From assembly GCF_030056795.1 (NCBI RefSeq), contig NZ_JASHKQ010000003.1:62001-126000 (forward strand): DNA of 64,000 bases, given 5' to 3'. The notes under the pieces were generated by a model that was given only the letters and a program-made list of their open reading frames with translations, was not told the origin of the DNA and made no database searches. The position numbers and the translations under genes are program-made. This document shows positions 56,219-64,000 of this stretch, piece by piece; the stretch's first letter is position 1, and each line of letters opens with the position of its first letter. This DNA is from Rhodococcus sp. IEGM 1381 (lineage in GTDB: Bacteria > Actinomycetota > Actinomycetes > Mycobacteriales > Mycobacteriaceae).

Positions 56219-57646
56219 CTACTTCTTGTAGCCGACGAGTTCGACGCCGGACGCAGCGACCTCGTCGTCGTTGTCACCGGGGCACTGGGTTCCGCGTAGT
56301 GATCGCCCTGCCGTCTCGGGCATCAACAGGATCGGCACGAATGCGATGGCAGCAGCGATCATCATGTACCAACCCGGGATCAGGTTGGAACCCGTTCGAT
56401 CGATCAGGAACGTCAGAATCAACGGTGCCGTTCCGCCGAAGAGCGCAGTCGAGACGTTGTATCCGATGGCGAACGCGCCGTATCGCACCTGAGTGGGGAA
56501 CAGTGCAGGCAGTGTCGACGACACGCAGGAGCACATGATGACCAGCAACACTCCGAGACCGAGCAGGCCGATGCTCTGGCCGATCAGTCCGGTGTTGATG
56601 ATCAGCAGGAACAGCGGAACGCTGAAGACGAAGTACCCCACGCAGGCCGCCAGCAGCAACGGCTTTCGGCCCACCCGGTCGGACAGAGCGCCGATAGGGT
56701 TGATGATCGCCATCATGATGATCATGATGGCCACGAGGGTGAAGTTGGACTGAGTCGTGCTGTGCCCCAACGTGTCGCTCAGGTACGAGGGCAAGAACGT
56801 CAGCACCGTGTAATAAGCGATGTTGAGCAGCAACACGAATCCCATCAGGATCAGGATCCGCTGCCAGTACGTCATGGTGGCCTTGAGCGAGGTGATGGCT
56901 CCGCCTGCACCCTCTTCGACCGTGCCGCCGTCTTCCTTCGCTTCGGCGAACACCGGAGAATCCTCGAGCCGGGTCCGCAGCCACAGCGCAACGATTCCCA
57001 ACGGGAGCGTCACCAGGAACGGGATTCGCCAGCCCCAGGCCTCCATGGTTTCGTCACCGAGCCCGACGTTGAGCAAGGTGCACAGGGTGGCACCGCCGAC
57101 CGTGCCCGCGAGGGTTCCGAATTCGAGGAACGATCCGAAGAATCCGCGCCGCTTGTCGGGCGCGTACTCGGCCATGAACACTGCTGCGCCGCCGTACTCA
57201 CCACCGGTGGAAAAGCCCTGCACCAATCGGCAGACGAGCAGCAGCAACGGTGCGGCGATGCCGATGGTGTCGAACGTCGGCAGCACACCGATCGCCGCCG
57301 TGGCCAACGTCATCATCGAGACGGTCAGTACGAGGACCTTCTGACGACCGATACGGTCGCCGAGCGGGCCGAGCACGATGCCGCCGATAGGACGAATGAT
57401 GAACGACGCGGCCAGCACCGCGAATGTGGAGAGCAGGCTCGCTCCCCCGTCCTCGGACGGGAAGAAATTGGCGGCGATGTAGACGGCGAGATAGCCGTAC
57501 ACCGCGTAGTCGAACCACTCGACTGCGTTGCCGAGTGCCGATCCACCGATGGCGCGGTGGAGAATCTTGGTCTCGGCCGGGCTCAGGGTGTCGGTACTGG
57601 GGGGATATCCGGTCGGCGATGCTGCCGACCCTGATTTTTCGGTCAC
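56219..57646 (-). CDS. MFS transporter, metabolite:H+ symporter (ProP/MHS) family
   Basis: A 475-residue, 12-helix permease. Signature parts are AVEWFDYAVYGYLA in helix 1, the loop GPLGDRIGRQKVLV and RLVQGFSTGGEYGGAAVFM, typical of the MHS family that includes ProP (proline, betaine and ectoine), KgtP and ShiA. GTG start 57646 has AGAGG about ten bases upstream. It is placed between the M20 deacylase and the hydroxyacid dehydrogenase of the catabolic locus, so it probably imports the substrate. ProP-like transport would fit an ectoine-type compound. Confidence 0.9.
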   Translation of the reverse strand: MTEKSGSAASPTGYPPSTDTLSPAETKILHRAIGGSALGNAVEWFDYAVYGYLAVYIAANFFPSEDGGASLLSTFAVLAASFIIRPIGGIVLGPLGDRIGRQKVLVLTVSMMTLATAAIGVLPTFDTIGIAAPLLLLVCRLVQGFSTGGEYGGAAVFMAEYAPDKRRGFFGSFLEFGTLAGTVGGATLCTLLNVGLGDETMEAWGWRIPFLVTLPLGIVALWLRTRLEDSPVFAEAKEDGGTVEEGAGGAITSLKATMTYWQRILILMGFVLLLNIAYYTVLTFLPSYLSDTLGHSTTQSNFTLVAIMIIMMAIINPIGALSDRVGRKPLLLAACVGYFVFSVPLFLLIINTGLIGQSIGLLGLGVLLVIMCSCVSSTLPALFPTQVRYGAFAIGYNVSTALFGGTAPLILTFLIDRTGSNLIPGWYMMIAAAIAFVPILLMPETAGRSLRGTQCPGDNDDEVAASGVELVGYKK

Positions 57647-57760
57647 GGTCGAAATACCTCTCGCTTTTGTGGACAAAGTGGAGCGTCGGTGTGGTACTTC
57701 GCAGCGTTCGACATTACGGCGATGGCGAACAAACGTTTCGGCCAACCCCCTCGTGCAGCG

Positions 57761-58957
57761 CTAAAGTCCTGGTAGTGCAGCAATTCTGGTGGCTATCAAC
57801 GCGTACGCCCTTGCGCTGTCGGTCAATTGCCGCACGGCAACGGACTCGTCCGGCCGATGTGCTTGCTTTTCGATCTCCCCCGGACCGAGCACGACGGTAG
57901 GTATTCCCATCTGCTGTGCCACAAAACCACCATCGCACGATGCCGTCCAGATGTCAGTGGAACGGCCAAATCCGTTGTCGAAAACCGATTGCACTGCGGT
58001 AGTGACCAATCCGTTGTTCACGCTGGTCAGAAAGCCCGGCATTTCCATTGCGATACCGATCTCGACATCGATACCGGACCCCGTGAGTTCCGCAGATTCG
58101 ATGCGGGATCGCAGATCTCCTACGACTCCGGCGGCGCTCTCGCCGGGTAACAGACGGCGGTCGACGGTGACGACACACCGGTCGGCGACCATCGAGGTGC
58201 CCGTACCTCCCGCTATCGTGCCCACATTCCAGGTGGCCGGCCCCAGTTCGGGGTCTGGGTTCGCGTCCAGCTCGGCCTGGGAGCTCTCGATGATTGCGAT
58301 GATGCGTGCTGCAGCAGAGATGGCGTTGGCTCCGTTGCGCGGTTGCCCCGCATGCGCGGATCGGCCCCGAACTTCGATCTCCAGGTTCGCCGCACCTCTG
58401 CAGCCGTAGATGGTGACCAGATCCGTAGGCTCCGCCACCACGCAACAGCTGTACGTGCGGTGCTGCGACTCGGCGACAAAAGCTCGGATACCGAGTCCGG
58501 TGTCCTCCTCGTCGACCAGGCACGCCAACGTCATGGGGTGCTCGTCCGCGAGACCGGAACGCAGCACGGCGGTCATGGCCGCCACCACCGCGGCCAGGCC
58601 GCCTTTCATGTCGCAGGACCCGCGACCGACGATGCGGCCATCCCGAATCACGGCGGAGAAGGGATCGGTGGTCCAGCCCGTACCCGCGGGCACCACATCG
58701 GAGTGGCCCACGAACAGCACCCCTGGCCGTTCGTCGGACCCGATGGATACGAACACGTTGGGCCGGCCAGGGGCGACCTCGACGGTCCGAACATCGAAAC
58801 CCACTGCGCGACAGTGTTCGGCAAGGACTTTCGCGGTCATCTCCTCGGTGTCCCCGGGATTCTCGCCGCCTGCATCGATCAAAGCGGTTGTCAAACCGAC
58901 GATTTCCTTCTCGTCGATCGAATCGAGGAGGGCACGTTCGGAACTCGTGACCGTCAT
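57761..58957 (-). CDS. M20-family deacylase (ArgE/DapE type)
   Basis: A 398-residue zinc amidohydrolase. H85 in FVGHSDVVPAG, D116 in RGSCDMKGG, the catalytic Glu pair in VDEEDTG and a later AEPTD acid make a complete di-zinc site; the lid domain follows from about 190. Relatives remove acetyl or succinyl groups from amino acids. The ATG (58957) overlaps the aminotransferase stop (ATGA), so the two act together, suggesting an N-acyl diamino acid or N-acyl amino acid is deacylated before transamination. The specific substrate is inferred from the locus only. Confidence 0.88.
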   Translation of the reverse strand: MTVTSSERALLDSIDEKEIVGLTTALIDAGGENPGDTEEMTAKVLAEHCRAVGFDVRTVEVAPGRPNVFVSIGSDERPGVLFVGHSDVVPAGTGWTTDPFSAVIRDGRIVGRGSCDMKGGLAAVVAAMTAVLRSGLADEHPMTLACLVDEEDTGLGIRAFVAESQHRTYSCCVVAEPTDLVTIYGCRGAANLEIEVRGRSAHAGQPRNGANAISAAARIIAIIESSQAELDANPDPELGPATWNVGTIAGGTGTSMVADRCVVTVDRRLLPGESAAGVVGDLRSRIESAELTGSGIDVEIGIAMEMPGFLTSVNNGLVTTAVQSVFDNGFGRSTDIWTASCDGGFVAQQMGIPTVVLGPGEIEKQAHRPDESVAVRQLTDSARAYALIATRIAALPGL

Positions 58958-60279
58958 CGAGTGGGGTCGGAGGCGAGCAGGTGCTTGGACTTCTCCACTG
59001 CCACCGCAAGTCTTCTGATTCCCTCGTCGATGCGTTCGGGAGTCGACGAGGCGAAGCACAGGCGCAGCGAATCGTGAAATTTTCCGCCCACCGACAGTGC
59101 CGGTCCTGGTATGTAGGCCACTCCTTCGGCCAGCGCCGTCTCGAACAGGTCCTGAGTAGAGAAGTCGACGTCGTTGCCGCGCAACGTCGCCCAGAGAAAA
59201 AAGCCACCCTCGGGGTCGGTCGTCGACATCGAGTCACCGAAGTGCTTGTCGATGCTGTTCTGCATCGCGACCTTGCGCGGTAGATACACCGACGCCAACG
59301 ACCGAAGATGCTCGTCGAGCAGTCCGCGCCGGATGTACTCGGCCACCATTCGCTGCGCAGGCAGGTTGGTGCACGTGTCCATTGCCTGCTTGGCGTTGAC
59401 GATCAGCTGCCGCGCCTCGGGGGCGGCGTCCACCCATCCCACCCGTAGGCCGGGCGCGATCATCTTCGAGAACGTGCGTACGGAGAAGATCAACGGGTCG
59501 TTGGGACTGAGTGCGCCGAAACTGGGGATCGACTCACCCGAAAAACGAAGCAAACCGTAGGGATCGTCGTCGAGAATCACCGATCCCCAACGGTGTGCCA
59601 ATTCGATGAGCAACCGACGGCGCTCGAGCGACAGAGTCACCCCGGACGGGTTCTGGAAGTTGGGAATCACGTAGATCATCTTCGGCAACCGCCCCGCGCG
59701 CTCGACGAGCTCAGGCAATGCCTCGACGATCAGACCGTTGCTGTCCATCGGGGCCTCGAGGATGTCGCCCCCGTAACTGAGTACGGTGGCGGTTCCGTTG
59801 GTGTACGTGGGGCTTTCGACGATCACCAGGTCGCCTGGATCGACGAACAACTTGCAAGCGATGTCGAGGCCCTGCATCCCGCCCGAGGTGATCACCACTC
59901 GCTCTTCGGACGTGGGCTCGCCCACCGACTCCAGGTATGCGAGCAACGCGTCGAGCAGGCCCGGGTCACCCTCGGTGGCACCGTAGTCGAACGCGTCCGC
60001 GGTGAGCACGCTACCGGCGATCTCGGTGAACGCAGCAGCCGGAACCGTCTCGGCGGCAGGAGATCCCATCGCGAAACGCACGATGTCGTGTTTCTGCGCC
60101 GCGAGGAGCGATGTCGACGAATCGATCACCGATCCCACCAGCTTGTCGGTTCGCAGGGCCCAGGGAATGCTGGGAGTGGAGCCTGCGGAATGACTCGGTG
60201 CGGCAGGAGTGGAACCTGCGGAACGACCTTGAGCGGCGGGAGTGGAGCCTGCGGATCGACCTTGTGTGGATGCGGTCAT
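58954..60279 (-). CDS. PLP-dependent aminotransferase, fold type I
   Basis: A 441-residue class I/II aminotransferase with the PLP lysine K272 in SVRTFSKMIAPGLRVG and the Asp/Tyr pair in ILDDDPYG. The first 38 residues contain three copies of an 11-residue repeat (GRSAGSTPAA type) and are probably disordered. The fold resembles MocR-related and 2-aminoadipate-like transaminases without a DNA-binding domain. ATG 60279 has AAGGAG five bases upstream, inside the end of the M24 gene two bases away. It should transaminate the deacylated product of the neighbouring M20 enzyme. Confidence 0.88.
   Translation of the reverse strand: MTASTQGRSAGSTPAAQGRSAGSTPAAPSHSAGSTPSIPWALRTDKLVGSVIDSSTSLLAAQKHDIVRFAMGSPAAETVPAAAFTEIAGSVLTADAFDYGATEGDPGLLDALLAYLESVGEPTSEERVVITSGGMQGLDIACKLFVDPGDLVIVESPTYTNGTATVLSYGGDILEAPMDSNGLIVEALPELVERAGRLPKMIYVIPNFQNPSGVTLSLERRRLLIELAHRWGSVILDDDPYGLLRFSGESIPSFGALSPNDPLIFSVRTFSKMIAPGLRVGWVDAAPEARQLIVNAKQAMDTCTNLPAQRMVAEYIRRGLLDEHLRSLASVYLPRKVAMQNSIDKHFGDSMSTTDPEGGFFLWATLRGNDVDFSTQDLFETALAEGVAYIPGPALSVGGKFHDSLRLCFASSTPERIDEGIRRLAVAVEKSKHLLASDPTR
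60166..60264 (-). repeat. Three tandem 33-bp coding repeats in the aminotransferase N-terminus
   Basis: Codons 6-38 encode two QGRSAGSTPAA units and a diverged third, PSHSAGSTPSI. The DNA copies differ by several silent changes, so they are not freshly duplicated. The repeats precede the catalytic fold. Confidence 0.8.
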
Positions 60280-60281
60280 GC

Positions 60282-61577
60282 TCACTCCTTCGTCAGTAGT
60301 TCTCGGGGGTACGCGGTGAAGGTTTCGAGACCGGTCTCGGTGACGCGAACGGCCTCGGATACCTCGTATCCGTAATCGTCCATCCACATTCCGCCGATGA
60401 TGTGGAACGTCATGTTCTCGGCGAGCACCGTCTCGTCGTCGGTGCGCAGGCTCACTGTGCGCTCACCCCAGTCGGGTGCGTAGGCGATGCCGATCGAGTA
60501 ACCGATGCGTGACGGTTTGTGCAGTCCGTGCTTGGCCAGGCTGGTGTTCCACACCTGCGCCAGCTCGGTGGCGGTGACGCCTGCCCGCACGGTTGCGAGC
60601 ACGTCGTTCAATGCCTCCCCGGTGGACTTTGCGAGGTAATCCAAACGCGGACTCGGCTTTCCGAGCACGATCGTGCGTGCCATCGGGATGTGGTAGCGCC
60701 GAAACACTCCGGCCAGTTCGACGACGGTGGTCTCGCCCCGCACGAAGGGTTGATGCGACCAGGTCAGGTGCGGGGTGTCGGCTCCGGCACCGGTGGGCAG
60801 CATCGGCACGATGGCTGGATGATCGCCGCCGAAGTCCGCAGTGCCCCGCACCTGTGCGTTCATGATGGCCGCGGCCGCGTCGCACTGCCGCTCACCCACC
60901 GAGATTGCCTGGTAGGCAGCCGACATCGCCGATTCACACACCTGTGCAGCACCGCGCATCAGGGCAATCTCCGCGGGTGACTTGACCACTCGCACCCAGT
61001 TGATGAGCTCGTAGGAGTCGGTGAATCGGTATTCGGGCAGCGACTTCACCAGAGCCTCGAATGCCTTGGGGCTGAAGTAGTACGAGTCCATCTCCAGACC
61101 CACTTGGCCGTGCTCGAAGTTGTTCACCAGCCCCAGTTCGCGCAGCTTCGCGGCGACCCAGACGAATGGGTGAGTGTCCTTGCGCTGCACGAACGTTTCC
61201 GGGTAGCCGAACGTCCGATCCTGCGGCAGCCACGACGTGCGAAACGCGCCGTTAGCGTCCATTTCGCGGGCGAAGAAATACATGTCGCCCTCGAGCGGGA
61301 CGTACAGCATCTGCGGGGTGTAGAACGAGAGGGCGTTGTAGCCGAGCAGGTAGTAGAGGTTCGCGGGATCGGTGACGATGAGCGCCGTGAGGTTCTGCGC
61401 TGCCATCCGCTCTCGGACGGCAGCGAGGCGGGCGGCGTACTCCTCGTCGGTGAACGTGATCGGCGTGCTGTTCGGTACATCGGGGTACCGCGCCAGACCG
61501 GGAGCGGCCGGTCCTTCGGTGTCGTCGGGTCCGATTGCGGTGACGTATGCGGAGTCTGATGAGTCGTTCACGGGCAC
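60282..61577 (-). CDS. M24-family hydrolase related to ectoine hydrolase (DoeA/EutD)
   Basis: A 431-residue creatinase/Xaa-Pro-dipeptidase-fold enzyme. NLYYLLGYNALSFYTPQM, GLEMDSYYFSPKAFEALV, GGDHPAIVPMLPTGAGADTP, then YAPDWGERTVSLR match my recollection of DoeA/EutD ectoine hydrolases closely. The classical M24 metal-site aspartates are altered: the expected D-x-G region reads VELAGVFRRYHIPMAR, as in that family. It would open the ring of ectoine or a similar compound to an N-acetyl diamino acid. GTG start 61577 has AAGGGGG five bases upstream. It is the first gene of a coupled set, downstream of a GntR-type palindrome. Confidence 0.82.
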   Translation of the reverse strand: MPVNDSSDSAYVTAIGPDDTEGPAAPGLARYPDVPNSTPITFTDEEYAARLAAVRERMAAQNLTALIVTDPANLYYLLGYNALSFYTPQMLYVPLEGDMYFFAREMDANGAFRTSWLPQDRTFGYPETFVQRKDTHPFVWVAAKLRELGLVNNFEHGQVGLEMDSYYFSPKAFEALVKSLPEYRFTDSYELINWVRVVKSPAEIALMRGAAQVCESAMSAAYQAISVGERQCDAAAAIMNAQVRGTADFGGDHPAIVPMLPTGAGADTPHLTWSHQPFVRGETTVVELAGVFRRYHIPMARTIVLGKPSPRLDYLAKSTGEALNDVLATVRAGVTATELAQVWNTSLAKHGLHKPSRIGYSIGIAYAPDWGERTVSLRTDDETVLAENMTFHIIGGMWMDDYGYEVSEAVRVTETGLETFTAYPRELLTKE

Positions 61578-61602
61578 CCCCTTCGATCGTGGAGATTTAG
61601 TA

Positions 61603-61616
61603 GATTGTTGACAATC
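61603..61616. promoter_or_regulatory. Candidate GntR operator at the M24 promoter
   Basis: GATTGT-TG-ACAATC is a perfect six-base inverted repeat centred about 33 bases upstream of the M24 GTG. Its core TTGT-N2-ACAA resembles operators of FadR-type GntR regulators. The regulator gene lies directly upstream. TTGTCA within the repeat could serve as -35 for the minus-strand promoter. Confidence 0.55.
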
Positions 61617-61684
61617 AGGCTAGGCGCTTACGCCAGAGGTACGCAAGACTTCGGATGTAAATGCTGTGTTGCGCGCCGAGCGAT

Positions 61685-62398
61685 CTATCCCGGAGTGGCC
61701 AGAGCCGAGTGTTCGGCATGCTCCTCCACCATCGCCCGGGTCAAGTCGTGGATGGCGGTGTCCATGTGCTCGTGTACGCCCTTTTCCAGTGCGTCCCAAT
61801 CGGATCCGAGAAGAAGATCGACGATCAGTTGATGTTCCTCCACCAACGCCTCGGGCCGGTAGTACGCGGTTTCGAGGTTGGCCATACAGATACGCGCCTC
61901 CGCGGCGAGGGTGGCGTACATCCGTGACATCCGGCTGTTGCGAGTCGCTGCGACGAGGGCAGTGTGAAATGCCAGGTCGCGTTCGGCCAGACCTCGCCAG
62001 TCCGCCCGATCGATGAACGGCTGCATCTGCATCACGATGGCCGAGAGCTCGTCGGCAGCGGTGATCAGCCGGTCGCGATCACCGTGGACCAACGTCCACG
62101 CAGCACCGGCCTCGATCGCCGCACGGGACTCGTAGATCTCGGTGACGTCGTCGCTGCTCAGTTCGACGACGAATACGCCCCGGTTGCGGTAGCTGACCAG
62201 CAGACCCTCTTGATTGAGACGCTGCAGCGCCTCACGCACCGGTCCCCGTGATATTTCGAGCTCGGCGGCTACGTTCGCCTCGTTGATCTGCTCTCCCGGG
62301 GCATAGGACCCGTCGATGATGCGATCGCGAATCTGGTCGGCAATCACCATCGACGTATTGCGTGCGTCGATGGGCGTCAGTCTTCTCGAACTGGGCAT
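61685..62398 (-). CDS. GntR/FadR-family transcriptional regulator
   Basis: A 237-residue regulator. The N-terminal winged helix includes DRIIDGSYAPGEQINEANVA and SRGPVREALQRLNQEGLL. The C-terminal FCD domain (about 85-225) keeps the metal-binding residues, such as D and H in DLAFHTALV and the later H positions. It likely senses a small acid or amine derived from the imported substrate and represses the adjacent operons. ATG 62398 has AGAGG nine bases upstream. It lies 15 bases after the semialdehyde dehydrogenase gene and upstream of the M24 operon. Confidence 0.9.
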   Translation of the reverse strand: MPSSRRLTPIDARNTSMVIADQIRDRIIDGSYAPGEQINEANVAAELEISRGPVREALQRLNQEGLLVSYRNRGVFVVELSSDDVTEIYESRAAIEAGAAWTLVHGDRDRLITAADELSAIVMQMQPFIDRADWRGLAERDLAFHTALVAATRNSRMSRMYATLAAEARICMANLETAYYRPEALVEEHQLIVDLLLGSDWDALEKGVHEHMDTAIHDLTRAMVEEHAEHSALATPG

Positions 62399-62413
62399 GA
62401 TCGAAAGCCTCTC

Positions 62414-63877
62414 TCAGCCTCGGGGAATGGCAAAGTATTTGTACTCCAGGAACTCGTCGATTCCGACTTTTCCGCCCTCGCGGCCCAGCCCGGACTGTTT
62501 GACACCACCGAACGGTGCCGCGGGGTTGGAGACCAGGCCGGTGTTGAGACCGACCATGCCCACCTCGAGCCGCTCCCCCATCCGTAGCGCCCGATCGATG
62601 TCCTGAGTGAAGACGTATCCGACGAGTCCCCATTCGGTGTCGTTCGCGAGGGCGATCACCTCGTCCTCGGTGTCGAACGGCACGATCGCCGCGACCGGCC
62701 CGAAGATTTCCTGCGACATCAGATCGGAATTCGAGTCGACGTCCGTGAGCACTGTCGGCGGGTAGAAGTAGCCGGGTCCGTCCGGTGCCGCTCCCCCGAC
62801 GATCGCACGTGCGCCGCGCCCGAGGGCGTCGTCGACGAGTGTCTGCACCTTGGTGCGGCCGGCGTCGTCGATCAGCGGACCCACCTCGGTACCGTGCGCA
62901 CTACCGGCACCGACCGTCAACGCACCCATGCGCTCGGCGAGCTTGTCCGCGAACTGTGCTGCGACACTGCGGTGTACGAAGAATCGGTTGGCGGCAGTGC
63001 AGGCCTCACCCATGTTGCGCATCTTGGCGACCATCGCCCCGTCCACGGCGCGTGCGAGATCTGCGTCGTCCATGACGATGAAGGGTGCGTTGCCGCCGAG
63101 CTCCATCGAGGTACGCATCACCGTCGATGCGGCTTGCTCGAGCAGAATCTTGCCCACCGCAGTCGATCCAGTGAAGCTGATCTTGCGGGCCGCGCCGCTG
63201 CTCATCCACGAGCCCACGACACCCGCCGCATCAGTGGTGGTCACGACATTGACGACGCCCGCCGGGACACCCGCGTCGTGCAGAATCTGGGCGAGAGCGA
63301 GCGCAGTGAGCGGGGTCTGTTCCGCCGGCTTGAACACCACGGTGCAGCCCGCCGCCAACGCTGGGCCGATCTTACGAGTCCCCATGGCCAGCGGGAAGTT
63401 CCACGGAGTGACCAGGATGCACGGTCCGACCGGCGCACGGGTGACCACAATGCGGTTCTTACCGTCCCCGGTGACGGTGTGATCACCCGAGATACGCACG
63501 GCCTCCTCGGAGAACCAACGGAAGAACTCCGCGCCGTAGGCCACTTCACCTCGCGCGTCGGCCAGCGGCTTCCCCATTTCCGCGGTGATGATCGCGGCGA
63601 GTTCCTCCGACCGCGCCATGATCAATTCGTAAGCCTTACGCAGGATTTCACTGCGGGCACGGGGCGCAGTCGCGGCCCACTCGGCAGCGGCATCGACTGC
63701 CGCAGCCATTGCGCTCTCGGCCTCGGCGATGCCACCGTCGGCCACCGTGGCAATCACGTCACCGCTGGCGGGGTCGATCACGTCGAACCGAGCAGCCGAG
63801 GCTGCAGCTGTCCAGGCACCTCCGATGAACAGGTCGGTGGGGGGCGTGATGGAGGGTCGAGTAAGGCTGGTCGTCAT
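62414..63877 (-). CDS. Succinate-/aspartate-semialdehyde-type aldehyde dehydrogenase
   Basis: A 487-residue ALDH-superfamily enzyme. The catalytic C293 is in NMGEACTAANRFF and E259 in MELGGNAP; the cofactor segment TPWNFPLAMGTRKIGPALAA is intact. It resembles GabD (succinate-semialdehyde dehydrogenase, NADP). In ectoine catabolism a related enzyme (DoeC) oxidises aspartate semialdehyde, which fits the locus; succinate semialdehyde is the other option. ATG 63877 overlaps the upstream gene by four bases and has AGGA eight bases upstream. Confidence 0.9.
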   Translation of the reverse strand: MTTSLTRPSITPPTDLFIGGAWTAAASAARFDVIDPASGDVIATVADGGIAEAESAMAAAVDAAAEWAATAPRARSEILRKAYELIMARSEELAAIITAEMGKPLADARGEVAYGAEFFRWFSEEAVRISGDHTVTGDGKNRIVVTRAPVGPCILVTPWNFPLAMGTRKIGPALAAGCTVVFKPAEQTPLTALALAQILHDAGVPAGVVNVVTTTDAAGVVGSWMSSGAARKISFTGSTAVGKILLEQAASTVMRTSMELGGNAPFIVMDDADLARAVDGAMVAKMRNMGEACTAANRFFVHRSVAAQFADKLAERMGALTVGAGSAHGTEVGPLIDDAGRTKVQTLVDDALGRGARAIVGGAAPDGPGYFYPPTVLTDVDSNSDLMSQEIFGPVAAIVPFDTEDEVIALANDTEWGLVGYVFTQDIDRALRMGERLEVGMVGLNTGLVSNPAAPFGGVKQSGLGREGGKVGIDEFLEYKYFAIPRG

Positions 63878-64000
63878 TGCCGCGGTCCTTTCGGCGAACG
63901 TGGATCGAGTATCTGAGCCAGGTGCACGGACGCGTCACTGGTCAGATCACCGGTGAGTTGTCGCACCTGCATGTGGCAGCTGAATCCGTCGGTGAGAATC
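63874..64000 (-). CDS. C-terminal end of a probable FAD-linked oxidase/Fe-S protein (partial)
   Basis: The last 41 codons of a gene entering from beyond the window. The visible ILTDGFSCHMQVRQLTGDL, then HLAQILDPRSPKGPRQ, resembles the C-terminus of D-lactate dehydrogenase-type FAD-binding proteins fused to a CCG (Fe-S) domain, where an ADGFSCRTQI-like motif ends the protein. The stop overlaps the aldehyde dehydrogenase start (ATGA), so it belongs to the same operon. Only the end can be seen, so the identity is tentative. Confidence 0.55.
   Translation of the reverse strand, partial: ILTDGFSCHMQVRQLTGDLTSDASVHLAQILDPRSPKGPRQ

Noticed and set aside
56695..56740. Repetitive ATGATGATCATGATGG-like palindromic stretch
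   Set aside because: It encodes Ile/Met-rich membrane helix residues of the MHS transporter, and the palindromy follows from ATC and ATG codons.

Overview
The window is chromosomal DNA from a high-GC actinobacterium of the mycolic-acid group (Mycobacteriales), most likely a Rhodococcus or a close relative. This is inferred from gene content and order: the segment from glycyl-tRNA synthetase through smtB-zur, uppS, recO, amidase, era, ybeY, phoH, rsmE, dnaJ2, hrcA, hemW, the sulfite reductase/sulfate cluster, trehalase-like GH15, lepA, the transglutaminase/alpha-E/ATP-grasp trio, rpsT, holA, comEC-comEA, degV, octT, gpgP, rsfS, nadD, VWA/MoxR and proA follows the order remembered for Mycobacterium tuberculosis (about Rv2344c to Rv2427c). 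No rRNA, tRNA, IS element, prophage or CRISPR array was seen.

Layout. 1-4269 (minus): a YdcF-like protein and a four-gene unit of ABC-2 exporter (ATPase, permease) plus DesK/DesR-type two-component system. 4329-6422 (plus): a large secreted TPM-domain coiled-coil protein. 6494-15848: glyS; the divergent zinc regulators smtB-zur; a siderophore-binding lipoprotein with a TGA inside its signal peptide; uppS, recO, an amidase, era and a CNNM/CorC protein. 15889-23095: ybeY-phoH, an esterase, rsmE, dnaJ2, hrcA, a small ParB/Srx-like protein and hemW. 23171-32946: assimilatory sulfate reduction. The plus-strand operon nirA-cysH-cysD-cysN-sirB converges on the minus-strand operon sbp-cysT-cysW-cysA, and each operon is preceded by a short leader ORF with C-terminal cysteines, consistent with cysteine-responsive attenuation. 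32992-42721: two tiny membrane proteins, GH15, a nitronate monooxygenase-like enzyme, lepA, a lone PemK/MazF-fold protein and the transglutaminase/alpha-E/circularly permuted ATP-grasp operon. 42928-54023: rpsT, holA, comEC-comEA (possible LexA box), degV-octT-gpgP-rsfS-nadD, a VWA/MoxR pair and proA. 54137-55255: an Old Yellow Enzyme. 55260-64000 (minus): an accessory catabolic locus.

How the genes work together. Sulfate enters through Sbp-CysTWA, is activated by CysDN (no fused APS kinase), reduced by an APS reductase with an Fe-S cluster, and then by a siroheme sulfite reductase; SirB would insert iron into sirohydrochlorin to make that siroheme. The right-hand locus (M24 hydrolase, fold-type-I aminotransferase, M20 deacylase, MHS/ProP-type symporter, hydroxyacid dehydrogenase, GntR regulator, semialdehyde dehydrogenase and the end of a probable FAD/Fe-S oxidase) reads as import, ring or amide opening, deacylation, transamination and oxidation of a small amino compound. 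Ectoine or hydroxyectoine is the best guess, because the M24 protein resembles the DoeA/EutD ectoine hydrolases.

Most genes are in tightly coupled operons (ATGA, GTGA and TAATG junctions). Several starts have no Shine-Dalgarno sequence but a TANNNT hexamer 6-8 bases upstream, the signature of leaderless transcripts. All homology statements come from recognising motifs and gene order by eye; no searches were run.
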